Origin: Podospora pseudoanserina
Lineage: Eukaryota; Ascomycota; Sordariomycetes; Sordariales; Podosporaceae
Direction of reading: 5' to 3'
Assembly (NCBI RefSeq): GCF_035222485.1
Contig: NC_085924.1
Coordinates: 3,286,001-3,350,000, forward strand
DNA length: 64,000 nucleotides
A program made the translations under genes and the position numbers. The notes under the pieces were generated by a model. It did no database searches. It was given only the letters and a program-made list of their open reading frames with translations, and was not told the DNA's origin. Positions 53,374 to 64,000 of this stretch are shown piece after piece (within the stretch, counting starts at the first letter, position 1; the number at the start of each line of letters is the position of its first letter).

Positions 53374-55707
53374 ATGCTCGCCGAGTCTCTGGTGGCGGCC
53401 CTCTTGGCCATCGCCCCCGTCTCTGCTCGTCCGGAACCCGACCTCTGGCGCCGCGCTGTGAGCGCTGCTGACGTTCGCACCTGCGCCCTCACCGACGAAG
53501 CTCCTCACGTCAAGGCTCCCAAGACTAACGCCTGGGCTCCCATCTCTCCTCAGGATGTCAAGGATGTCTGGAAGTTTGTCCACGCTCCTGAGCGCGCCCT
53601 CAACCTCACGGACCCTGCCAACGCCACCCTGACCGACAACTACGTCTTCCTCGTCGATACCTTGTACCTCAACAAGACCCAGGTCCTCAGCTACATCGAC
53701 GGCGATGCAGCTCAGCCTCCCAAGTATGCTCGTGTGGTGATCTTTGAAGGCGGCAAGGAGGAGCCTGTCTCTCAGGAGTACATGGTTGGCCCCCTTCCTG
53801 TTGGTGTTGAGACCACCATCGCCCCTTACGACTACCCCTTCAACGGCGGCCTTGGTGGCAAGATCCCCTACGATGGTCGCTACATGGATGGCAAGCGCAC
53901 CGCTGGCTATCAGCCTCTCCTCAAGCAGGCCATGACTGATGTCGCCGACATCACCAAGGCTCTCTTCAATGGTACCTACTACGGTGCCAGCGACCCCCGC
54001 ACCGACATTGTCGCTGCCAACACTGGTCCCCACTCTCTCGATGGCTCCCAGTCCTGGATCACCATCATGTTCAGATACCCTGGTGCCGCCAGCTACGTCA
54101 CTCCCATTGACTTCTACATCATTCTCGACATCACCGGCACCGATATCTCCAAGTACACCCTCCGCGGCTATGTCACCAACACCAAGTTCTTCAAGACTGC
54201 CGATGAGCTCCGCAAGGCCTTCGAGGCTGGCGAGATCATCAGCGAGTTCCCCCAGACCCGTGACCAGGAGTGGGCCCTTCTTAAGGCTGTCCCTGAGATG
54301 GGTGTTCGTGACCTTGACGACCGCATTGCTCCCCAGAGCATTGAGATTGGTGGCAAGCGCTACAAGCTCGACCGTGAGAACCAGTATGTTGAGTTCATGG
54401 GCTGGTCTTTCTACATGTCCTTCACTCGCATCCTCGGTCTCATGTTCTACGACATCAAGTTCAAGGGTGAGCGCATCATCTACGAGCTCTCTCTCCAGGA
54501 GGCTGCTGCTCAGTATGCTGGCAACCAGCCCAAGGCTGCCAACACTGTCTACCACGACACTTACTTCTCCATCGGTTCCACCTCTGCCACTCTCATCGAG
54601 GGGTTCGACTGCCCCTTCGGCGCCACCATGCTGAACGTCACCTACCCCGCCAACGATGTCACCGATGTCCACCCCCAGGGTATCTGCCTCTTCGAGTCTG
54701 ACTCCGGATACCCCGTTGCCCGTCACAGATATGGCAGCGGTGGCAACCCCAACGGTTTCTCCAACATTGCCGCCGTCAAGAGCTCTGCTCTCCATGCCCG
54801 CACCATCGCCACCATTGGTAACTACGACTACCTCTTCGACTATGCTTTCCACGTTGACGGCTCCATCGAGATTGAGGTCCGCGCTTCCGGCTATCTCCAG
54901 TCTTCCCCCTACTACAAGGACCAGACCAACTTTGGCGCTCGTGTCGGCCTTGGCACCCAGGGTTCTTTCCACGACCACATTCTCTCCTGGAAGGCCGATT
55001 TCGATATCATCTCCACCAAGAACTCCCTCCAGCGCACCGATCTCATCGTCGTCAACCAGACCCAGCCCTGGTTCCCCGAGCTCGGCGAGTTCGAGCAGAT
55101 GGAGCTCAAGGCCTACAACATGGAGAAGGAGCAGCAGTTCAACTGGGCCCAGAACGGCCAGAGCATGTTCTGCGTCGTCAACGACGAGGAGAAGAACTCC
55201 TGGGGTGTCTCCCGCGGTTACCGCCTCGTGCCCGGCCGCAGCAACGTCCACCTCAGCACCCACAACTCCCCCTTCTCCAAGCACTCCTCCCACATCCTCA
55301 AGTCTCACCTCGCCGTCACCCAGCACCACGACAACGAGCCCTATGGCAACTCGTGGCAGAACGTTAACCTGCCCCTCAAGCCCCAGCAGGACTTCTCCAA
55401 GCTCTTCAACGACGAGAGCGTCGATGGTGAGGACATTGTTGTCTGGTTCAACCTCGGCATGCACCACTACACCCGCTCTGAGGATATCCCCGTCACCCTC
55501 TACTCCGAGGCCGTCTCCAGCATCGTGTTCGCTCCCCAGAACTTCCACGACCGCGCCCAGGAGGGTGATCTCCAGAACAGACGCTGGATCACCTCCAACG
55601 CCACCACTGGTGAGATCACCTATGAGGACCAGGGTCTTCAGCTCCCCACTTGCAAGGTTGCCCTCGAGGAGCCCGCTACCAAGATTCTTCCTTGGCTCAA
55701 GATCTAG
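53374..55707 (+). CDS. Secreted copper amine oxidase, 777 aa
   Basis: Single-exon intact gene. ATG 53374 is followed by a signal peptide (MLAESLVAALLAIAPVSA); the open frame further upstream has no better start. The TPQ cofactor site is T-I-G-N-Y-D-Y with the precursor tyrosine at residue 484. Copper ligands are the HDH pair at 533/535 and a His of MHHYTRSEDIP (697/698). Domain order follows the family: two N-terminal small beta/alpha domains, then the large C-terminal beta sandwich. The length is slightly above the usual 650-750 because of the signal and loops. It oxidises primary amines to aldehydes, releasing ammonia and hydrogen peroxide, and helps use amines as nitrogen source. The third codon base is almost always C or T, indicating strong expression. 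Confidence 0.93.
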   Translation: MLAESLVAALLAIAPVSARPEPDLWRRAVSAADVRTCALTDEAPHVKAPKTNAWAPISPQDVKDVWKFVHAPERALNLTDPANATLTDNYVFLVDTLYLNKTQVLSYIDGDAAQPPKYARVVIFEGGKEEPVSQEYMVGPLPVGVETTIAPYDYPFNGGLGGKIPYDGRYMDGKRTAGYQPLLKQAMTDVADITKALFNGTYYGASDPRTDIVAANTGPHSLDGSQSWITIMFRYPGAASYVTPIDFYIILDITGTDISKYTLRGYVTNTKFFKTADELRKAFEAGEIISEFPQTRDQEWALLKAVPEMGVRDLDDRIAPQSIEIGGKRYKLDRENQYVEFMGWSFYMSFTRILGLMFYDIKFKGERIIYELSLQEAAAQYAGNQPKAANTVYHDTYFSIGSTSATLIEGFDCPFGATMLNVTYPANDVTDVHPQGICLFESDSGYPVARHRYGSGGNPNGFSNIAAVKSSALHARTIATIGNYDYLFDYAFHVDGSIEIEVRASGYLQSSPYYKDQTNFGARVGLGTQGSFHDHILSWKADFDIISTKNSLQRTDLIVVNQTQPWFPELGEFEQMELKAYNMEKEQQFNWAQNGQSMFCVVNDEEKNSWGVSRGYRLVPGRSNVHLSTHNSPFSKHSSHILKSHLAVTQHHDNEPYGNSWQNVNLPLKPQQDFSKLFNDESVDGEDIVVWFNLGMHHYTRSEDIPVTLYSEAVSSIVFAPQNFHDRAQEGDLQNRRWITSNATTGEITYEDQGLQLPTCKVALEEPATKILPWLKI

Positions 55708-56642
55708 GGGTGGTTTACGATCTGAATGAAGAACACAGGAGTTGAGGGGAAGAAGAGGAAGATTTCTTTGGTTATGATTTTTGATGAAACGACACGATCT
55801 TTACTTAATATTTTGCATGCCTTATGACGGACACACACATTGGGAATACTGGAACTAGTTGGGAACGCATACAACAGTTGATGACGCTGGGGCTCATACC
55901 ACTCGCTTTATGATAGATATTTACGACGATGTACATAGATGCATAGACTATAGACTTTGGGGAGACAAGTTGATGGGGAGATGGAGGAGGGGAGAAGGAA
56001 GAAAAGGTTGTTAATATTGGGCTTTTATGCAGAACTTCTGGGGAGAGGGAGACTGTAGATAGGAGAATAAGAAGTACATATTTGCCATTCATCATTTTCC
56101 ACGCGTAAACTGTTGTACCGGAGTTCACGGATGTCCACGAGAATTTGTGGATGCTTCCAATTTCCTGATCGCGAGACAAGCAAAATCCGAGCCCACCTTT
56201 TCGATTTCCTCTTTCGCATGCCAAGAGGCCGCACTTAAGGCTAGCGGCGTTATGGAGTATGCCAAGCACAACAGCTATGGTCAACTGCAGTTAACAGCGA
56301 CGATCAACAGCCACAGTTGCGCGAGCCGTTCAGAGGATCCAGGCACGCCAGGGCAGGCGAGTTGATAGCTGTCTCAAGCCATGGTGTGAGAGCTGTTGAG
56401 AGGGCCTAGGTCAGGTAGGCTGATAGGTGTAGGTGCCGTCGTAGGTGCCAGTGAGAGTGCCAGTAAAGCCCTGGGCACCTTGATAGGCATGTGCGTAGTG
56501 CGTTAGTTGGCAAGCAGATAGGTTGATTGCCCTGTTGAAATGGGCCACTGGGCAGGTTGGATGTACGCTTTGCCCCACAGGCCCTCACCCCAGCGCCCAG
56601 CCTACAGCCTCCTCCCTTCTGCAAACCCCGCGGCGTCATAGT
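55708..56642. other. 3' flank of the amine oxidase gene
   Basis: No recognised gene; short frames only. The start of the decayed FunK1 gene lies somewhere near the right end of this stretch. Confidence 0.4.
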
Positions 56643-58695
56643 ACAAGCAGCTTAGTAAACTCGTCTAAATACTGCAAAGATGTAGACAGAGTCATCAGGG
56701 ATGAATTAGGCGTCATCTACGTCAAGCTCCCTCAATTCCACGAAACGTATTCCAGACGGGTGCCAGATCTTAAGGCAGCATCCGAGGCCGTCTTAAAGAA
56801 GTGTAAGGAGGGTGTCGTACGGCTGCGAGGATTTGTAATAGTTGATGATATTGTTAAGTGCTCAAACAAACAGCTCCGGAGAGCAAAAAACCTATCCTTA
56901 TCCTTTCCCAAATATGTGGGCCCAGGGCCGAGGCCTTGGAGCAACCTGACTGCCCAATCCCACAGGGGTATTACCTCCCACAGAGGGTGACGAACCACTT
57001 TCTAGTAATGGGCGGAGCGGATGACCGAGAGATATAAACCAGGACGACGTTTTAAGCTAAGCGGGAAGCTGGCGACGCTCGGAGGAGGTTACATGTCTAT
57101 CCCGACACATCGACGAAGGCCACTAGCACAACCCGACAAGCCAATCCCGGGCTCCACTGCGATACGCAAGTTAGACGTCGGCTTCGTGGATGACCCAAAG
57201 GCCGGGAAGGACTCACAATGCCACTGGTTACAAATCCTGGTACCAGGCGAGCTGAAAAGCAACCCAGACGCCGATATAGCGGCACAGGCGTGGCAAGGTC
57301 TATAGACCTTGCCATGTATACGAGGGAAGTCTTCGCTGCTCAAGACACCGGTCGTTTTATTTTAGGCTTTACTATTTGCGGATCTTTTATGAGGATATGG
57401 GAGTTTGATCGGCTTGGCGCTAGTGTATCGGAGAGGTTTAGTATTAACAAAGATGGGTGGCGCTTTGTATTTACGGGCCTCGGGTTTCTCTAGATGAACA
57501 AAGAGGAGCTTGGCTTCGATCTAACATTTATAACGGCTAACGGCCAGCGATTTATCGAGATCGAGCGGAACAGCTCGAAGGAACGGCTCATCATTGATAA
57601 GTTGATGCAACGAGCACGTTAGGTTGCCGGTTAGGCTACAACATGCTGGGAAGCTCATGCCGAAGGGCAGCCATATATACCGCTCGTCATGAAAGATTCA
57701 TGGCAGTATCCGGAACGCGGTGAGGAAGGTGAATTATGACGCAAGGCGACCAGGCAAAACGTCATCAACGTTGCCAGGTATTATTACCACGAAACGGTTC
57801 AGATATGTGGACCGGATAACAACGCCCGAAATAACGTCCGAGGAGGACTAGACTTTACCAGCGCCAAGACTTACCAGCCGAAACAGTCAGCCCCCCCGGC
57901 CTCAGTTTTGCGAAAAATCCGCAGCAGCAGCGTGGCTGCTGGTAAGAAACGATCGTCCAGTGAAGCCGGCGCCCCTCTGCCACACAGCAAGCGGTCTTGC
58001 TCGGCATCTCAAGCTAGCGGTAATCTGTCAAATCGGGTGCATCGTCGTGTCATTATTCGCGACTATGGAACTCCTATCTACAGGACTAACTGCCGAAGGT
58101 CTTTGCTTGCCGCGCTTGAAGGCTGCATTGAAGGGCACGAATCCCTACGTGAGGACGGCATCCTACACAGAGACATCTCTATCAATAACCTCCTGATCAA
58201 CGAGGACATCAATAATCCCTCCTGGCCTTCCCTTTTAATTAACCTGGATCTTGCCATTAAAGGGGAACGAGAGGGTGTGCGTCCGGTACCAATACGAAGA
58301 CCAAGCACGAAGGCATTCATGGCAATCGGGGCACTTCTAGGCGAGCAGCATTCTTTCATGTGCGATCTCGAGTCATTCTTTTGAGTGTTGTGGTGGATAT
58401 GCATTCACCATGAAGGGCCGCACGAGCATAGAGTTATCGCATGGTTCGACTCATGGAATTACATGGACATAGAGGGGTTAGCGACTCAGAAGACAGGGCT
58501 AGTAAGCCACGAGGGAACTTCCTCAGGATTGCTAACGAGTATTTTACTACTTATTATCAGCCACTGATACGTTGGGTTGACCGGTTACGGAAAATTGTCT
58601 TTCCAAATCGTGGAAGGTGGGAGACAGAGGACACAGGGCCATATTTTCAGATGCGGCAGATACTTCAAGAAGCCCAAATGGATCCGGCTATCTAA
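56643..58695 (+). pseudogene. FunK1-type protein kinase, riddled with stops
   Basis: The FunK1 family (fungus-specific kinases in large, often decayed, copy numbers) is recognised by its conserved blocks: RRPLAQPDKPIPGSTAIRKL, ILVPGELKSNPDADIA, REVFAAQDTGRFILGFTICG, MRIWEFDRLG, WQYPERGEEGEL, NRVHRRVIIRDYGTPIY, LLAALEGCIEGHESL, the catalytic ILHRDISINNLLIN, LLINLDLAIK, and FMAIGALLGEQHSFMCDLES. From about 57306 to past 58384 one frame continues, broken only by TAG 57491, TAG 57620, TAG 57632, TGA 57737 and TGA 58382. The first and last replace Trp. A one-base shift lies near 57300, and another precedes the final part ending at TAA 58693-58695. The 5' end is uncertain. Confidence 0.82.
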
Positions 58696-61600
58696 GCAAG
58701 AGCCAAGCAAACTGGTATTTGTGTAACTACATTGCTTTATTGTCTGCTCGTTTCAGTCGATCCCCTATAACATAGAGTTATGATGTATCCAAATAAAGGC
58801 GAGCCGCACCATCTCGTAGACGAGGCCTGCATCTGCCATTACTATTTGTATATTCGGTGCACCTTTGAGTATCATATATGTCGTTGAGTGAGGTAATCGA
58901 CTGAGTTTCATTTGCTGCAGCTAGTGTCCCTTATTTCCTCTTTAAACGAGGAACGGCGCTTCATATCACTGTCAACGTCGCTGCATTTTTAGCCTGGATG
59001 TTCGCGTCATTGGGTATGACATCGTCTGGGAAATTTGGCAATGACAAAAAGGCGATGAGTAAGGCAAAAAAGACCCTGGATCCCTACTCTTACTGCCTTG
59101 CCTACCTAAACATGTTGATTGAAGAATCAGGTAACCGCTCAATTATATGGCAGGCTTTCTGGCTATGAACCTAAACAGCCGCAAGCTCTAACGTTTCCGC
59201 CTATGCCCGATATAAGATTGTGCCCATATCTTTCTTTTGAGGCTCAAGTGCCGAGCCGTAATATCCCAGTCGAGTTAAAAACACATGCTCTGGTGACACT
59301 TTTGCTTGCTCAGAATAGACCCCTGGCTACATACTACCATGATAGAGAATATTGCCACTTTTATATTTTTGCACTATTCTAGCAGCTAGTCTAAACCAGA
59401 ACTTGCAGAAGTTTACCTTGCAAGATCTCGCTGCCATTGAAAATGAAGCTATTCCCACCATGAAGACCAACCACCAAAGACGAAGTTTACCCGAGTGATG
59501 CTCCAGCCCTGTAGATACCATTAACCAGCTCTGCCTTCTTCAGTCTCCTAGGCAAAGCACTGTCTTCGAGGAAAATAAGCCTCAAGGATATGAGAATATA
59601 CACATCAGAGCTGGGTTAGACAAAGACAGATGTCAATGAGGGATGTGCCCACGTAGTGCTCTAATAATGTGGGCGGAGTGATCTTGTCTCCAACGTGCCT
59701 GTTACATCCAATCAGCCGCTGTCATTATCCAAGCAGAAAAGTGAGGCAAACAACTCGTCCCTCGCATCTTTGCATGTCATCCCTGTCTACACGACCTGCA
59801 GGTTATTACACATTGTGGGAGTGTAAACCAATCAACTATAGTATACTAGAGCCGTGGCCAGCCTTTTTTCTGAGATAAAAGAGCCGCATTGTACCCCCAA
59901 TAGTAGTGCTGAGCCGTAATGCGTTATGCCCATGTTCGAGTGGGATAAATTTGAGAACGAAAAATGGCCAGTTCAGAAGGTCATTGGGTACAGCCGATCA
60001 TTACACAAGCCAGGACAGTCAGGATGATTTCTAATATTGGACCATCGGTCGCTTCCGATTGGCCAACAAATCCCCTGCTGATCCAAGAACCTGGTGAAGA
60101 ACCAAGAGAGAGCAGCTTCACATTCCTGCTTCTCTTACTGGCTTAGCATGCATCTAGTAGTCACCCTGTCCACAAAATAAATAACACCCGAGTAGGTTTA
60201 CCCATATAATATTATTATAAACCTTACCTTGAAAGATAATCAGTATCCTTTTAAAGATAGTTAATAGGTCTCTGATGATAATTAAAAGGCGTCCGAAGAT
60301 ATTGAAACGGCCTATTAATCTTGCTCTTCAGGTATAGTTTACAACCTATAGGGGCTAACTTACTCTGAGTGTCTCAATTATTTTATAGAGAGAGTGACAG
60401 TGCATCATGCCGTGACACGTAACCAGAAACTGACCCATCAGCCGTGTTTTTTGATTAGAGCAAATCCCAATTCGACGTCACCATGCAGGAACATGAGGAA
60501 TTGTCTCTCACCCCGAGCATTGTGGCCAATAAAAATTGACATACTAGAGCCTTGGCCTGTTTTTCCATTTCAAATCAGTCGCGCTCAGGCATACAACTCT
60601 GGCCGCTGAGCCGTAATATCCATATGCGGGTGGGCTTGATTCACAAACGGTAAAACTCCCCATCGGTGCAATATAAAGACGTACAAGTGGGAGTCACCAG
60701 AGATAGCAGCTGCAGTAGCCTTGAGATGTTCCTAAATAGTTGATAAATTACTTGAAAATAGGTATCCCTGCCCGGGTCGTCGAGAACAATATCAAGAATG
60801 TCCAATAATCAGTTTATTGAATGAAATACGTTTAACTTGGGCTTTCATGTTGTGGTCAGGCTTGAATGGTGCTTCCAAATTCATCTTCCCACAAGGTGAG
60901 CGGGCCAAGTTAAGAAGAGAGAGGTAAGCACTCAGGATGTCTGCATCTACTTCGAAGTGATTGGCCAGTGAAAATAACGGCTCAGCTAACATAGGGCTGA
61001 GACCACCGGATGAACCAACACAACACACCGTGCATAAGTTGGCTGATATCTAACTGGCTGTGTGCCCTGCACAATGTCCTCAAAACAGATCTCCGCTCGA
61101 TGGCACGAAGGGACTGCATCGGTTGATGCCTGAGCCGAAGTGAGTCTTGGCCAATTAGCAGCGACAAGTCTTATGACTCCGCCACTTTTCGTTTCAGTGT
61201 TCTCACGATGTGATACCATTGCTGAGCCGTATTCCCCCCCCCAAAATCATGGAGTTCTACGAAGAAAGAACCCTAAGCTCAAGGTAGGTAGATGACTGCC
61301 ACCGCTCTTTAAACCAAGTTCGATAAAGCCTTCCATGACATCAACTTCCATCTGAAGCTTCCATCCATCATTTCCAAAACGGTTTCAATTATTAGAACAC
61401 GGCCAACTCGAATGATGCAAGCAGTACTTCAAAATATTGCAACCAAAATGTACCTTCCCCTTGAGCAACGATTTGAAGACGTCCCGCGTGGTAATTTTAA
61501 CAGGCGCCGGCTACCAACGCGACTCAACATGCGGCGGGCAAAATTTACGGCTCAGTCGTGCAGGTTTAGGGAATTTAGGTTGCAGTTTGAAAAGAAAAGT

Positions 61601-63227
61601 ATGCCTTCCTCTGATCTTTTTGTACTTTCATTGGTTAAGCGGTACAGGACGCAGTTTCACACGAAACACACCGCCATCACTGCAGGTTTGACTACCCAAT
61701 GAAAAGCAAGGGATTTCACTGTTTCCGACTTCGAGAGCTCCAAACTTTGAGGGGTCGCTGAGCTGTAGTCTTCTTGTAATGCGGTACTCTAAGCCCTTGG
61801 AATAGGCGATGTTAACATATGGCCAAGTGCCATCATTTACCCTGATTTGAAAGGTGATAGCGAATTGGTCGGAACCATGCTTCACTGAACTGCTAGAAGT
61901 TGGGGGGACAGAACTGATAGACTCCGGACTTGGAAGATACCCGAGGCAGATTCTTTACCCACTGTGCTGTGTTTTTTTGCCAGCCGTGGACTTGAGAGAT
62001 GAATTCTGCCTCGAAAATCACGGCTCACATAGCTACCCCAATCTGAAGCTCCGCCACCGAGTCGAGGATGAAAAATGGCCAGTCCTCATCCACCTCTCCA
62101 TTCCATTGGTTACTCGTATGCGCATGACGCGTCCTGGGGTGAAAAACTTGTCGACACCACCCTGCTGCATATCTTGGCAACGCCTTGAAGAAAGCCTTGC
62201 GTGCTGGAGACGGAAATTCCTGTTGCTCCCTGAACAAGTGCACAAGAATGGCTAACGCTCTTCGGAAGACAAGACATGCATGCACCTTTCGGTAATTGGA
62301 AGGTCTTTGATGGTTGATGAAACAGTCCATATTAAGGCACAAAGGTTCAGCATGTATTGGCTGTCTAACAGTCTGTATGTTTGATGAGGATAACAAGCGA
62401 CCAGAAGATGACATTGTCCTGTGTTCTGACAAGTGCCAATGCTGTATTGACTTCGAAACACCGCCACCGTAGTTGGGAAAACATATTACGGCTCAGCGTG
62501 GCGTTCTGCACGACGCTAGAGACCCTTAAAACGAAAGGGAAATATAGTCCACGTAGTCTTTGGTGGTCACCTCATTGGTTCGCCAGCCCATACATGGGCA
62601 TCTAGGACCTTGATCAAGGCTTACTGGATCCCTACTGGGTAGATTGATTAGGGACTCAAGGCTTGTTGAGCAAGAAAACAACATGCAAATGCAGCCACCC
62701 CTGACCTAGGTATTGGCCTGCAGCCCACCGCTTTAGTTTTGCATGAAGACGCATGCAGAAGGGCTCATAGCCCAATGATTGCTCTCCTGGCGAGAGTCGT
62801 AATACTTTCTTGCTTTTCACAAAACAATCAAGTGTTGACAACTGCTCCTTTCTTTTCAATTCTTTTTTTACCTAACCTCAGTGAGTTTGAGGTAACATCG
62901 GCAGAGCCGTAATCCAGCGCGCGCATGGCTTGATTTCGGGTTTTCTCACCGTAGACTCGGGATACATATTTCTGGGATCCAATTTACCAAGTCAGATCAA
63001 TGTGATAGCTAATGGGGGTGTAGCAACAGCTTGAGACAATGCTCAGGTACTCTTTTTGCGCTAGTCATAAGAGAAAGCTAAAGTCGTATTGTGGAAGAGG
63101 AGCAAACAAAGAAAGAGAAGGGCCGTTCAAGGCGACTACGTGATACCCCTTCAGATGGCGCCTTAAGACCCGCGTTTATCCACGCTTTTCGACCCCAAAT
63201 AACCCCTATTTTCCTGTTAGCATTTCT
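58696..63227. other. Gene-poor region with recurrent short motif
   Basis: About 4.5 kb with no recognised gene. A 9-13-bp motif recurs seven times (listed separately), as do other short blocks such as GAAAAATGGCCAGT (59959 and 62068). This looks like an old, diverged repeat or transposon cluster beside an intact helicase gene. Confidence 0.45.
59253..62913. repeat. Seven dispersed copies of a GCTGAGCCGTAAT motif
   Basis: The core GAGCCGTAAT (or one mismatch) occurs on the plus strand at 59253-59262, 59911-59920, 60608-60617, 61225-61233 and 62904-62913. It occurs on the minus strand at 61545-61553 and 62485-62494. Most copies are preceded by GCT or a close variant and several are followed, after about 10 bp, by GCATG or a G-rich stretch. 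Seven copies of a 9-10-mer in 3.7 kb is far above chance. The longer similarity (TACTAGAGCC, TTGGCC) shared near 59850 and 60550 suggests diverged copies of a longer unit spaced 600-700 bp apart. Confidence 0.65.
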
Positions 63228-64000
63228 TCATAATATCCACCCATAGAGGCGGGTGAAGAAGGAGAGATATACCAGAAGCGAGTCGAGCTGTTCCGCTCTA
63301 ATCCCACGCCTGCGCTTTCCAAAGCCTCCACTGGCTAGTTGAAGTTTTGCCTCTTGTCTAGAGAGAACGTTGCTCTGAGAACACATACCATGTCAGTGAT
63401 CTTTCCTTCTGCGATCCATACCCCAGGAAGATGTTGGGGTGTACTTACATCTTCAATGGTGTGCTTCACGATATATCGTACTATTGCCACCTGTTCTGTT
63501 TGCCCCAGACGTAAAGCTCTGCCAGTGGCTTGGAGTTCAACGGAGGGGTTCCACTGTGGCTCCATGAGATAGATACGACTTGTGACGGCGAGATTGAGTC
63601 TGCGAGAAAGAGGTATTAGTTTTGAAGTGCTTGGGAATGTAGGACTGCTCTGCCCACCCGACTGCCCCTGTTCCCAGTGTCATCAGGAGGATGTTTGCGC
63701 CAGATAAAGATCGAAAATCTTTCAGAATGCGGATCCGCTCACCGAGCGACAGTGAGCCATGGATACAGTAGAACGGAATGCGATAGCTTGTCAGAAGCTC
63801 TGATATTAGGTTAAGAGTTTTTTTCCAAGATGAGAAAATAATGCTGGTTATTAGAGGGTCAGCACTTGGATGTTTTGTCTGCATGGGACAGCTTAGGTCA
63901 TCCGTACCTCTTCTGCGATAAGTGCATGGAGATATCCTTCAAGAGAGCCAGGAGCTTCGAGGGGTATTGAGTAGGCATTTTTGGAGTTGTATGACTAGGA
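63228..64000 (-). CDS. SNF2/Rad5-like helicase, C-terminal exons (partial)
   Basis: The gene runs off the right edge, so only its 3' part is present. Exons are (beyond 64000)-63908, 63843-63658, 63599-63449 and 63374-63228. Introns are 64, 58 and 74 nt (GTACGG..CCAG, GTGGGC..CGCAG, GTAAGT..CTCAG). All phases fit, and it ends at TGA 63228-63230. The helicase C-terminal domain is clear: SKLLALLKDISMHLSQK, SIIFSSWKKTLNLISELL, IPFYCIHGSLSLGERI, LLMTLGTGAVG joined to LNLAVTSRIYLMEPQWNPSV, then motif VI QATGRALRLGQTEQVAIVRY. This is the SNF2 family of the Rad5/HLTF-like type common in fungi. It would be a nuclear ATP-driven DNA translocase in repair or chromatin work. No stop or frameshift is seen in this portion. 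Confidence 0.88.

Noticed and set aside
53143-55548. 801-codon minus-strand ORF
   Set aside because: Lies fully opposite an intact copper amine oxidase with signal peptide, TPQ site and copper ligands. The antisense product is a low-complexity Val/Gly/Leu/Asp/Glu-rich sequence without a domain, explained by codon bias.
54656-55729. 357-codon plus-strand ORF within the amine oxidase gene
   Set aside because: Ser/Thr/Pro/Arg-rich shadow in a second frame of the same gene.

Overview
The window looks like a chromosome segment from a filamentous ascomycete, most likely a Sordariomycete (the gene set suggests Sordariales). The evidence is small introns of about 50-85 nt with GTRNGT donors and CTRAY-like branch points, HET-domain and FunK1 gene families, a BAS2-like secreted protein, a fungal COG5, a DUF2434-type membrane protein, and a eukaryotic tRNA-Lys with an intron just 3' of the anticodon. 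Exon boundaries were worked out by hand from splice signals and codon phase.

Layout. 0.3-2.0 kb: two small hypothetical genes. 3-8 kb: a decayed fungal protein kinase beside a decayed multi-exon gene, both on the minus strand. 8.6-13 kb: a frameshifted hypothetical gene, a secreted HExxH metalloprotease-like gene and an intact hypothetical. 13.6-16.3 kb: a decayed HET gene. 16.5-16.8 kb: a two-exon BAS2-like small secreted cysteine-rich protein. 18.6 kb: tRNA-Lys(CTT). 18.7-23.9 kb: a long gene-free stretch before a C2H2 transcription factor (23.9-26.1 kb). 29-30.7 kb: a second HET gene with an internal deletion. 30.9-42.3 kb: a housekeeping-like block with a DUF2434-type protein, COG5, a BTB/POZ protein and two membrane proteins. 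43.1-44.1 kb: a third HET gene, also broken. 44.8-48.2 kb: a metallo-beta-lactamase-fold hydrolase and a four-exon MFS monocarboxylate-type transporter. 48.5-49.0 kb: a short element with perfect 18-bp terminal inverted repeats. 49.3-50.4 kb: another nonsense-riddled gene. 53.4-55.7 kb: a secreted copper amine oxidase. 56.6-58.7 kb: a decayed FunK1 kinase. 58.7-63.2 kb: a gene-poor stretch carrying a recurrent GCTGAGCCGTAAT motif. 63.2 kb to the right edge: the 3' exons of a SNF2/Rad5-like helicase.

Two things stand out. First, the BTB gene (35778-37298) is bracketed by two arrays of a degenerate 21-bp unit. About 17 units run up to and into the ATG, and about 15 begin 15 bp after the stop. 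The two arrays are in opposite orientation and hold register to within 1-2 bp over most of their length. I know of no described system that matches this. Second, seven loci from multicopy families (kinase, HET, FunK1 and two unknowns) are broken mainly by stop codons that are each one C-to-T or G-to-A change from a Gln, Arg or Trp codon, often with the frame otherwise open. The single-copy, housekeeping-like genes between them are intact. That is what repeat-induced point mutation (RIP) would leave, though no alignment could be made here.
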